A DNA stretch of 25,261 nucleotides, taken from positions 1-25,261 of the forward strand of contig JAFAGC010000046.1 of assembly GCA_023423065.1 (NCBI GenBank). Reading direction: 5' to 3'. Positions 14,485-22,587 of the stretch are shown here, piece after piece. The notes beneath the pieces are model-generated. The model was not told where the DNA came from and searched no databases. It saw only the letters and a program-made list of their open reading frames with translations. The position numbers and the translations under genes were made by a program. Position 1 is the first letter of the stretch. Every line of letters starts with the position of its first letter. Source of the DNA: Pseudomonadota bacterium (lineage in GTDB: Bacteria > Pseudomonadota > Gammaproteobacteria > Steroidobacterales > Steroidobacteraceae).

Positions 14485-15153
14485 CTACTTGCCGGGGACG
14501 TTACCCCAGAGGATTTTGTGGAGCTGGAGCTGGAAGCGCACCGGGAGGCGGTCCTCGAGGATCCAGTCGGCGAGCTGGCGTGCTGGCAGTTGTTCGGCGC
14601 TGGGGCTGAAGAGGACGGTGCAGCGGTCGGCGAGGCCGAGCTCGGCGACCTTTGAGCGAGCCCAGTCGTAGTCGGCGCGATCGCAGATCACGAACTTGAT
14701 CTGCTCCTCGGGGCGAAGCAGCACGAGATCATCGTATCGATTGCGGCGCTCCTCGCCGGAGGCCGGCGTCTTCACGTCGACGACACGTACGACGCGCGCA
14801 TCGACTGCGGCGAGCGGCATCGCGCCGCTGGTCTCCAGCGACACGCGATAACCGGCATCACACAGCGCCGTGAGCAACGGCAGGCAGGTCTTCTGCGCGA
14901 GCGGCTCGCCGCCCGTGACGCACACGTGGCGCGTCGAGAATTCCGCGACCTTCGCGAGAATCTCCTCGAGCGTGCGCCATTCGCCGCCATGGAAGGCGTA
15001 GGCCGTGTCGCAGTACTGGCAGCGCAGCGGACAGCCGGTCAGCCGCACGAACACGGTGGGGAAGCCGGCCGTGTCGGCCTCCCCCTGCAACGAATGGAAA
15101 ATCTCCGTGATCTTCAGGCGGCGCGCGGTGGCGCCGCCTGTTTCATCGTCCAT
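14485..15153 (-). CDS. queE: 7-carboxy-7-deazaguanine synthase QueE (radical SAM)
   Basis: A 222-residue radical SAM enzyme that makes 7-carboxy-7-deazaguanine from 6-carboxytetrahydropterin. The N-terminus holds KITEIFHSLQGEADTAGFPTVFVRLTGC. The cluster motif is Cys41-x3-Cys45-x2-Cys48 (CPLRCQYC), followed by DT. It also has the CVTGGEPLAQ SAM-binding motif and SLETSG, and ends with FQLQLHKILWG. Its start overlaps the end of cpoB by 11 bases. It supplies the substrate of QueC, the next gene. Confidence 0.97.
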   Translation of the reverse strand: MDDETGGATARRLKITEIFHSLQGEADTAGFPTVFVRLTGCPLRCQYCDTAYAFHGGEWRTLEEILAKVAEFSTRHVCVTGGEPLAQKTCLPLLTALCDAGYRVSLETSGAMPLAAVDARVVRVVDVKTPASGEERRNRYDDLVLLRPEEQIKFVICDRADYDWARSKVAELGLADRCTVLFSPSAEQLPARQLADWILEDRLPVRFQLQLHKILWGNVPGK

Positions 15154-15895
15154 TGGAAAGTCGCTTCAGGCGCTCCGTGGCGAGTTGCGCGGCTTCCGTT
15201 CCCGGATATCGACGCGTGACGTCTTCGAGCGTCGCGCGCGCGTCCGCGTTGCGCCCGAGCGCCGCCTGCGTGAAGCCTATCTTCACCAGCGCGTCCGGCG
15301 CCTTGCGCGAATCCGGCCAGCCGGTGGCGACCTTTTCGAACGCCGCGATCGCGCTCTGGTACTCGCGCGTCACGTAGTACGCCTCACCTAACCAGTACTG
15401 CGCATTGCTCGCGAGCGGGCTGTCCGGATACGACGCGACGAAACCCTTGAAGCCGCCGATCGCCTTCGGATAGTCCGAGGACTTGAGCGCGTTGAACGCC
15501 TCGTCGTACGCGGCCTGCTCGCCCTGCGCCGATCCCGCGGCGCCCGGCGCGCCCGCGGGCGTCGAACCGGAACCCGGCCCGACGCCCCCCAGCGTCTCGA
15601 GCGCGGCGATGCGCCGGTCGAGATCGCCGTAGAGATTGCGGGTCTGGTTCTTGCCGCCCTCGGTCTGGTTCTGCAGCAGCTCGACTTCGCCGCGGATCGC
15701 GCGCAGGTCCGCCTGCAACCGGTCGATGCGTTGCGAGAGCTCGAGCAGGCTCTGATTCGTCAACACGCGCTCGATGCGCTGCACGCGGTTGTCCAGATCG
15801 TTCATGCGGATCTGGACGGGATCGTCCTCGGGCGCGACGGCGCAGCCGACCAGCACGGTTCCCGCGGCGATGGCGAGCAGTCGAAGAGCTGTCAT
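15143..15895 (-). CDS. cpoB: Tol-Pal accessory protein CpoB (YbgF)
   Basis: A 250-residue envelope protein that in E. coli couples PBP1B activity to the Tol machinery. The N-terminus ends in LVGC (Cys18), a lipobox, so this copy is probably a lipoprotein. A coiled-coil trimerisation region (about 28-100, NDLDNRVQRIERVLTNQSLLELSQRI) is followed by a Gly/Ala/Pro linker. TPR repeats (about 125-248) read YDEAFNALKSSDYPKAIGGFKGFVASYPDSPLASNAQYWLGEAYY and beyond. The ATG at 15895 was chosen because it gives a proper signal peptide. An upstream extension to 15967 would overlap pal. It follows pal by 19 bases and overlaps queE. Confidence 0.94.
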   Translation of the reverse strand: MTALRLLAIAAGTVLVGCAVAPEDDPVQIRMNDLDNRVQRIERVLTNQSLLELSQRIDRLQADLRAIRGEVELLQNQTEGGKNQTRNLYGDLDRRIAALETLGGVGPGSGSTPAGAPGAAGSAQGEQAAYDEAFNALKSSDYPKAIGGFKGFVASYPDSPLASNAQYWLGEAYYVTREYQSAIAAFEKVATGWPDSRKAPDALVKIGFTQAALGRNADARATLEDVTRRYPGTEAAQLATERLKRLSNGR

Positions 15896-15914
15896 CCTTG
15901 CACCTGTCTGTGGC

Positions 15915-16433
15915 TTATCGGAGGTAGATGATTTCCACGCGGCGATTCTGCGCATAGGCCTGCTCATCGCTGCCCGCGACCGCCGGGCGCTCCTCGCCGT
16001 AGCTCACGGTCGACAGCTGCACTTCGGAAACACCCTGCAACAGCAGCGCGCGGCGCACGGCCTGTCCGCGGCGCTCGCCGAGCCCGATGTTGTACTCGCG
16101 CGAGCCGCGCTCGTCGGCGTGCCCTTCGAGACGCACCTTCTGCGTCGGATTCGAGGCGAGGTAGCGCGCATGCGCGGCCACCACCGACTGCGAATCGGCG
16201 CGGATGTCGGCGCGATCGAAATCGAAGTAGATGATGCGCTTCGACAGCAGTTCGCCGGAGGGACCGGCGGCATCCGCGACGTCGGCGCCGGCGTCATCGA
16301 CGCCGCTGGTGTCCGCGGTGCTCTGCTGCTGTGGCGGCGGCTCCGGTGCCGTCTCCGGCTTGGATCCGCAGGCCGCGAACAACAGCAGCGACGCGATGAA
16401 TGCGGTGGCGGTAGCGAGATTTTTCGTTTGCAT
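15915..16433 (-). CDS. pal: peptidoglycan-associated lipoprotein Pal
   Basis: A 172-residue outer-membrane lipoprotein of the Tol-Pal system. The signal peptide ends at lipobox Cys22 (LLFAAC). A Pro/Gln/Asp-rich linker (about 24-60) leads to an OmpA-type domain (about 64-170): IIYFDFDRADIRADS, VRLEGHADERGSREYNIGLGERRGQAV, and RRVEIIYLR at the C-terminus. Asp107 and the following Arg pattern bind diaminopimelate in the peptidoglycan. It lies 62 bases after tolB, with GGAAGCAAGG upstream of the ATG. Confidence 0.97.
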   Translation of the reverse strand: MQTKNLATATAFIASLLLFAACGSKPETAPEPPPQQQSTADTSGVDDAGADVADAAGPSGELLSKRIIYFDFDRADIRADSQSVVAAHARYLASNPTQKVRLEGHADERGSREYNIGLGERRGQAVRRALLLQGVSEVQLSTVSYGEERPAVAGSDEQAYAQNRRVEIIYLR

Positions 16434-16495
16434 GCCTTGCTTCCTGGATTTGCGTACTTGGTTGAATCGTGGAGGGTTGGTAGTTAGTCAGCGCT

Positions 16496-17794
16496 TCACG
16501 GCAGGAACGGACCCCAGACGGGCTCGCGCACTTCGCCCGCGTCGGCCTGGAGCCGCGACGAGGTCTGCCCGTCGATCGAAATCGTCTGCAGGACGCCCTT
16601 CCCACGCTCGCGCCCCGCGAGGATCAGCATGGCGCCGTTCGGCGCGAAGCTCGGGCTCTCGTCCTGGCGGCCCTGCGACAGGATCTGCATCGTGCCCGAG
16701 CCCAGGTCCTGCACGCCGATGCGATACGCGCCCTGGTCGAGGGTCAGCACCGCGAGCTGCTTGCCGTCCGGCGAAATGCGCGGTCGCGCGTTGTAGGAAC
16801 CCGTGAACGTGACGCGGCGCGGACGCTCGTTCGAGCCCAGCGTCATCCGGTAGACCTGCGGATTCCCCGAGCGGTCCGACGTGAAGTACAGGGTCGACCC
16901 GTCGGGCGAGAACACCGCCTCGGTGTCGATGCCGGCATCGTCGGTGAGCCGCGTGAGCTGCTGGCTCGTCAGGTCGAGTAGATAGATGTCGAGATTGCCG
17001 TTGCTGCCCGAGAGGGTCAGCGCGAGCTTCTTGCCGTCCGGCGACCAGGCCGGCGCGCCGTTGATGCCGGCGCGGGCGGACACCATGCTGCGCTTCCCGG
17101 TGGCCACCTCCTGCACGTACACCGCGGACACGCGCCGCTCGAACGAGACGTACGCGAGCATCTTGCCGTCGGCCGACCAGGCGGGCGACATGAGCGGGTA
17201 CTTCGAGCTCAGGACGACGCGCGGATTCTCGCCGTCCGCGTCGGCGACGATGAGCTGGTATTGCTGGTTCGGCGGCTTGCCGTCGACCGAGACGTACGCG
17301 ATGCGCGTCGCGAAAGCGCCGCGCACGCCGAGGATCTTCTCGTACACCGCGTCGGCGACCCGGTGCGCGCCGTTGCGCAGGTTGCTCGGCTTCACGGTCC
17401 ATTTCTGGCCCAGGAGACGCTGCCCGGTCAGCACGTTGACCAGCTCGGCGTCGATCGCGATGTCGCCGCCCGGCAGCGCCGTCAGTCGCCCCACGACCAC
17501 GTAGTCGTTGCGCTGCTGCTTCCAGCCCGCGACGTCGACTTCGGATGCGGTGGTCGGCGTGGTGAGCATGTCGGCGCGCGGCATGCCCTTGAAGCGGCCG
17601 CTGCTCTCGAGGTCGCGTTGCACGATCGCGGCGACGTCGACACCGCCGTCGGCGGGCACCGCGCGCGCGAAGGGCACCACCGCGATCGGGATCGGATCGG
17701 TGACACCCTGTGTGATGGTGAGCTTGAGCTGCGCGAACGCGGTGTTCGCGCATCCGAACAGGGCGAGCAGTACGTAGGCAGCGAGGTTTTTCAT
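16496..17794 (-). CDS. tolB: periplasmic Tol-Pal protein TolB
   Basis: A 432-residue periplasmic protein. The Sec signal peptide is at about 1-21 (MKNLAAYVLLALFGCANTAFA). The N-terminal TolB domain has PIPIAVVPFARAV and DLESSGRFKGMPR. A six-bladed beta-propeller follows with repeated SPDGKKLAL, SPDGSTLYF, SPDGKQLAV and APNGAMLIL blades. The propeller binds Pal, and the N-terminal tail contacts TolA. The ATG at 17794, four bases after the tolA stop, gives a clean signal peptide. The longer frame from 17815 would add basic residues and overlap tolA. Confidence 0.96.
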   Translation of the reverse strand: MKNLAAYVLLALFGCANTAFAQLKLTITQGVTDPIPIAVVPFARAVPADGGVDVAAIVQRDLESSGRFKGMPRADMLTTPTTASEVDVAGWKQQRNDYVVVGRLTALPGGDIAIDAELVNVLTGQRLLGQKWTVKPSNLRNGAHRVADAVYEKILGVRGAFATRIAYVSVDGKPPNQQYQLIVADADGENPRVVLSSKYPLMSPAWSADGKMLAYVSFERRVSAVYVQEVATGKRSMVSARAGINGAPAWSPDGKKLALTLSGSNGNLDIYLLDLTSQQLTRLTDDAGIDTEAVFSPDGSTLYFTSDRSGNPQVYRMTLGSNERPRRVTFTGSYNARPRISPDGKQLAVLTLDQGAYRIGVQDLGSGTMQILSQGRQDESPSFAPNGAMLILAGRERGKGVLQTISIDGQTSSRLQADAGEVREPVWGPFLP

Positions 17795-17798
17795 GCGT

Positions 17799-18731
17799 TC
17801 AGTCTTGCGGGGCAAATGTCAGCTCCAGGTTGCGCTCGAACAATGCCGGGTCCGGCGGCGGCGGTAACGGCGACGCGCGGTACACCGCGGCTTCGACCGA
17901 CTCGCGCAGCGCCGGGTCCGGGATGCTGCAGCTCAGCACGCGGACTGAGGTCACTTCTCCACCCGGGACCTGCGAAACCGCAACCTTACACTCGATGCCC
18001 GCTCTTGCCGAGGGCGGGCGAATCCAGGCGCGCGTGATGCGCGCGACGATCTGGTTGTACCAGCTGATGGCCTGTGGGCTGTTGCGCATCGCGCTCCTGC
18101 GCTCTTCGGCCTCGAGGCTGCGTCGCAATTCGGCTTCACGCGCGAGCCGCGCCTTTTCCTCGGCGGCCTTCTTCGCCGCGGCGGCCTCTTCGGCGCGTTT
18201 CTTTTCGAGCGCCTTCTTCTCGGCCGCGGCCTTCTCGGCGGCAGCCTTCTCCGCCGCCGCCTTCGCGGCGGCCTGTTTCTCGGCTTCGAGACGTTCGGCT
18301 TCCTTTCGCTCGGTTTCCTGCTTCTGGGCCTCGAGGCGCTCCTGTTCCTTCTGCTCGGCCTCGATCCGTTCCTGCTCGCGCTTCTCGGCTTCGAGCTTCT
18401 CCTGTTCTTCCTGGCGCTGTCGTTCCAGCTCCGCCGGATCCGGTTCGGGCGGGGTCTCGGGCTCCACGGGAGTCGGCTCGGGTTCGGGCTCCGGCGCCGG
18501 TTCGGGTTCCGGTTCGGGCGTGGGCTCGGGCCGCGCGTCGGGAATCGGCTTCAGGTTGAGCGCGCGCTCGTCGACCACCGAGCCTTCGACCGCGAGCGTC
18601 TCGGGCGGCGGCGGTTCGTGTTTCCAGGTGAACCAGCCGTAGACCGCCGCGACGACGATCGCCGAATGCAGCAGCACCGAAAGCGCGATCGCGCGCGCAC
18701 GGCCGGTTTTCCGAGGTTTCTGCGGCGGCAT
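17799..18731 (-). CDS. tolA: Tol-Pal energy-transducing protein TolA
   Basis: A 310-residue protein linking the inner-membrane TolQR motor to TolB and Pal. A basic cytoplasmic tail and TM helix (about 14-34, with His22) are followed by a Pro-Glu repeat segment (about 67-98, PEPTPEPEPEPAPEPEPEP). A long Glu/Lys/Ala coiled coil (about 98-225) leads to the globular C-terminal domain (about 225-310, SPQAISWYNQIVARITRAWIRP...GIECKVAVSQVPGGEVTSVRVLSCS). The domain order and length are normal for TolA. It starts 14 bases after tolR and ends four bases before tolB. Confidence 0.96.
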   Translation of the reverse strand: MPPQKPRKTGRARAIALSVLLHSAIVVAAVYGWFTWKHEPPPPETLAVEGSVVDERALNLKPIPDARPEPTPEPEPEPAPEPEPEPTPVEPETPPEPDPAELERQRQEEQEKLEAEKREQERIEAEQKEQERLEAQKQETERKEAERLEAEKQAAAKAAAEKAAAEKAAAEKKALEKKRAEEAAAAKKAAEEKARLAREAELRRSLEAEERRSAMRNSPQAISWYNQIVARITRAWIRPPSARAGIECKVAVSQVPGGEVTSVRVLSCSIPDPALRESVEAAVYRASPLPPPPDPALFERNLELTFAPQD

Positions 18732-18745
18732 CGAGCCTCAGTGAC

Positions 18746-19201
18746 CTAACGGTTCCGGGGTTTTTCGGGCGGCTGAGTGATGAACCCGACTTTGCTGGCG
18801 CCGGCGCGCTGCAGGATGGTCATGGCGGATACGACTTCTCCATAAGCCACCCGGTAATCGCCACGCACGAGCACCGTCGTTTCCGGTGCACGACGCAGCA
18901 CGGCGGCGGCCTGGGCTTCGACCTTGGCCGCATCGATGGGTTCATCCTCGGGTTTGTTGTAGTTGAGGAATAACTGCCCACGCTCGTTGATGGTGAGCAC
19001 GATGGGCTTCGAGTCCTTCAGCATGTCCGGCGGAATCGCCTGCGCATTGGCCTTGGGCAGATCGACCTTGACGCCTTCGGCCAGCAGCGGCGCGGTGATC
19101 ATGAAGATGATCAACAACACCAGCATCACGTCGATGTAGGGCACGACGTTTATCTCGCCCATGAGACGGCGGCGGCGGGTAGTTTGATTCACCGATGCCA
19201 T
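18746..19201 (-). CDS. tolR: Tol-Pal motor protein TolR
   Basis: A 151-residue ExbD/TolR family protein. A short basic N-terminus with INVVPYIDVMLVLLIIFMIT is followed by one TM helix (about 20-40), in which Asp24 is the proton-carrying residue of the family. The periplasmic domain includes VKVDLPKANAQ and RGDYRVAYGEVVSAMTILQRAG. It pairs with TolQ to use the proton motive force. It starts seven bases after the tolQ stop. Confidence 0.97.
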   Translation of the reverse strand: MASVNQTTRRRRLMGEINVVPYIDVMLVLLIIFMITAPLLAEGVKVDLPKANAQAIPPDMLKDSKPIVLTINERGQLFLNYNKPEDEPIDAAKVEAQAAAVLRRAPETTVLVRGDYRVAYGEVVSAMTILQRAGASKVGFITQPPEKPRNR

Positions 19202-19208
19202 GGCGCCC

Positions 19209-19877
19209 TCACTTCCCCGCGTAGCGCTGCAGGATGGTGGAGAACTCTTCCATGAACGCGTCGTAACGCAGTTCGAGACGGCTCACCTGGTCGGCATAAC
19301 GGTTGTAGGCGATCACCGCGGGGATCGCGGCGAACAGGCCGATGGCGGTGGCGATGAGCGCCTCGGCGATGCCCGGCGCGACCATCGCGATCGTCGCCTG
19401 CTGCACGCCGCCGAGCGCCACGAACGCGCTCATGATGCCCCACACCGTGCCGAACAGGCCGACGTACGGACTGGTCGAACCGATGGTCGCGAGGTTCGAG
19501 AGGCTCTCCTCGAGTCGCTCGATCTCCTTGAGCTGTCCGACGCGCATCGCGCGGCGCGCGCCTTCGAGCAACTGGTCCGCCGGGATGCCGCCCTGCTTGA
19601 GGCGCGCGAACTCGCGGAAGCCGAACTCGAAAATGCTCGACATGCCGGTGGCGCCGCCGCGTCCTTCGATCTGCCGATATAGCGCGGTGAGATCTCCGCC
19701 CTTCCAGAAGCTGTTTTCGAAACTTTCGGCCTCCGACTGCGCGCGCGATATCAGCGAGCGCTTGCGGAAGATGATCGCCCAGGAAACGAGGGAGGCCAGC
19801 AGCAGCAGGGCCATCACGGCCTGCACCACCGGGCTCGCGTTGAGCACCAGTTTGACGATGGATAGTTCGTTTTCCAT
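19209..19877 (-). CDS. tolQ: Tol-Pal motor protein TolQ
   Basis: A 222-residue MotA/TolQ/ExbB family inner-membrane protein with three helices (about 14-36, 130-155 and 165-190). Family signatures include LATIGSTSPYVGLFGTVWGIMSAFVAL and IAEALIATAIGLFAAIPAVIAYNRY. It forms the proton channel ring around TolR. The ribosome binding site AAGG, six bases before the ATG, lies inside the last unit of a 16-bp tandem repeat that separates tolQ from ybgC. Confidence 0.97.
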   Translation of the reverse strand: MENELSIVKLVLNASPVVQAVMALLLLASLVSWAIIFRKRSLISRAQSEAESFENSFWKGGDLTALYRQIEGRGGATGMSSIFEFGFREFARLKQGGIPADQLLEGARRAMRVGQLKEIERLEESLSNLATIGSTSPYVGLFGTVWGIMSAFVALGGVQQATIAMVAPGIAEALIATAIGLFAAIPAVIAYNRYADQVSRLELRYDAFMEEFSTILQRYAGK

Positions 19878-19882
19878 TGTTA

Positions 19883-19946
19883 GCCTTTACGGACCTGGGC
19901 CTTTACGGACCTGGGCCTTTACGGACCTGGACCCTTACGGATCTGG
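19883..19946 (-). repeat. four tandem 16-bp repeats at the ybgC-tolQ junction
   Basis: Plus-strand units of GCCTTTACGGACCTGG lie at 19883-19898, 19899-19914 and 19915-19930 (identical). A diverged fourth is at 19931-19946 (ACCCTTACGGATCTGG), and a partial fifth follows. On the coding strand each unit reads CCGTAA(A)GG: the fourth gives ybgC its TAA stop, and the first gives tolQ its AAAGG ribosome binding site. Confidence 0.95.
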
Positions 19947-20332
19947 TCTTACGAAATCCGGCAGCGGCCGGGGACGGAACGTGGCGGCATCCACGCACGC
20001 CACGCGCACCTCGCCCTCCGCCAGCACCTGGTCGGTGCCGGCATTGCGGACGGTCTGCTTGAAACGGATCGAGGCCCGCCCTTCGGGCACGGGCTCACAA
20101 CTTATGAGCAGCTCATCATCGAGTCGCGCCGGCCGGCGATAGTTCACGTGCGCCTCGACGACGGCGAACACGAAGCCGTGCTCCGCGGCCAGCTCGTTCT
20201 GCGAGTGGCCCAGCGATCGCAGCCATTCGGTGCGGGCGCGTTCCATGAACTTGAGGTAGTTCGCGTAGTAGACGACCCCGCCGCCGTCGGTGTCCTCCCA
20301 GTAAACGCGCGCTCGCCAGGTGAATCCGCCGG

Positions 20333-20336
<4 letters not shown>
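19935..20336 (-). CDS. ybgC: acyl-CoA thioesterase YbgC
   Basis: A 133-residue hot-dog fold (4HBT) thioesterase. The signature is VYWEDTDGGGVVYYANYLKFMERARTEWLR (11-40), and Asp17 aligns with the catalytic Asp of E. coli YbgC. The usual His after VVY is Tyr24 here, a substitution I believe occurs in other GVVYYANYL homologues. The start overlaps the ruvB stop (ATGA). The last codons (RPDP, then TAA) fall in the 16-bp tandem repeat, so the very C-terminus may have been shaped by it. It is the first gene of the tol-pal cluster proper. Confidence 0.95.
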
Positions 20337-21372
<1,036 letters not shown>

Positions 21373-21376
<4 letters not shown>

Positions 21377-21978
21377 TGCGGCCGCACCGCGCCCTGCAGC
21401 GCGCGACGGATCAGGTCCTCGGTGCTGCCGCCCGATCCGGCGAAGGGCTTGAGCATCTGCGTGACTTCGGCGGGCTTGTAGCCGAGCGCGACCAGCGCGG
21501 TCCACGCCTCGCCCTCGGCGGCATTGGCGCCCGGCACGCCGTTCGCCGCCGGTGAACCCGCGACGCCTTCGGCCAGTGCATCGATGCGGTCGCGCATCTC
21601 CACCAGTAGTCGTTCGGCGGTCTTGCGGCCCACACCCGGAATACGCGTGAGCGCCGCGGCATCCTGAAGTTTCACGATCGTGCCGAAACCTTCGACGCTG
21701 ACGCCCGAGAGGATCGCGAGCGCGAGTTTGGGACCGACCTGCGACACCTTGAGCAAGCTGCGGAAAAGCGACCGTTCGTCCTGCGTACCGAAGCCGTAGA
21801 GGATATGGGCGTCCTCGCGCACGACGAGGTGCGTGAGCAGCCGCACTTCGCTGCCGAGCGCGGGCAGCGTGTAGAACGTCGACATCGGCGCTTCGATGTC
21901 GTAGCCGACACCGCCCACGTCCACCGTGAGATGCGGCGGCGCCTTGACGACGAGTTTGCCCCGTACGAATCCGATCAT
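21373..21978 (-). CDS. ruvA: Holliday junction DNA-binding protein RuvA
   Basis: A 201-residue protein that binds four-way junctions as a tetramer. The OB-fold domain (about 1-65) begins MIGFVRGKLV and has VGGVGYDIEAP. Helix-hairpin-helix motifs follow (LLKVSQVGPKLALAILSG and LTRIPGVGRKTAERLLVEMRD). A flexible linker leads to the C-terminal domain III that contacts RuvB (AWTALVALGYKPAEV). It overlaps ruvC and ruvB by four bases each. Confidence 0.98.
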
Positions 21979-22466
21979 GCGAATTTGAGCTCTCTGGAGT
22001 TCGCGTGGCAGATCGCGACCGCCAGCGCGTCCGCGGCGTCGGGCGTGAGGCGCGCTTCGACGCGCAGCAGCTGGCGGACCATGTGCGCCACCTGCGCCTT
22101 CTCCGCGCCGCCGACGCCGACCACCGCGAGCTTGATCGCGCGCGGCGCGTACTCGTGCACGTCGAGCGTCGCGGGCACGGCCGCGAGCGCGGCGCCGCGC
22201 GCCTGCCCGAGCTTGAGCGCGCTGTCGGCGTTCTTGGCGAGGAACACGCGTTCGATGGCGATCTGTTGCGGGCGGTGCTCGGCGATGAGCTCCGCGACCC
22301 GGGAATGGATGGTCCGCAGGCGATCGGCCAGCGGTCCGCCAGAGGTCGCGATGCAGCCCTGCGCGACGATGCGCATCGAACCGCTGTCGCAGTCGATGAC
22401 GCCGAAGCCGGTGCGCAGGGAGCCAGGGTCGAGGCCGAGAATGCGCGCGTTACCGCGCGGTGACAT
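21975..22466 (-). CDS. ruvC: crossover junction endonuclease RuvC
   Basis: A 163-residue resolvase that cuts Holliday junctions. The catalytic acids are visible: Asp13 (LGLDPGS), Glu72 (IAIERVF), and Asp143 and Asp146 (TPDAADALAVA). The ATG at 22466 gives the usual length and N-terminus; the longer frame reaching 22760 runs antisense into relA and is not supported. GTG codons just upstream are less likely alternatives. It is the first gene of the minus-strand cluster. 121 bases separate it from the divergent relA, presumably holding both promoters. Confidence 0.97.
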   Translation of the reverse strand: MSPRGNARILGLDPGSLRTGFGVIDCDSGSMRIVAQGCIATSGGPLADRLRTIHSRVAELIAEHRPQQIAIERVFLAKNADSALKLGQARGAALAAVPATLDVHEYAPRAIKLAVVGVGGAEKAQVAHMVRQLLRVEARLTPDAADALAVAICHANSRELKFA

Positions 22467-22587
22467 CCGCACGACCACCGCGGCGGAAGACTGCGCCGCG
22501 TCCGGTCGGTAGGTGCGCCACGAGGATCTCAGCGGGTATCGCGCCATCAGTCGGTAACGCCTCGCGCCCCTTGAAAAAACTGCGCGT

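Noticed and set aside
18150..18540. Repetitive stretch as a tandem DNA repeat or CRISPR
   Set aside because: It encodes the Pro-Glu repeats and Lys/Ala/Glu coiled coil normal for TolA; spacing is irregular and there are no spacers.
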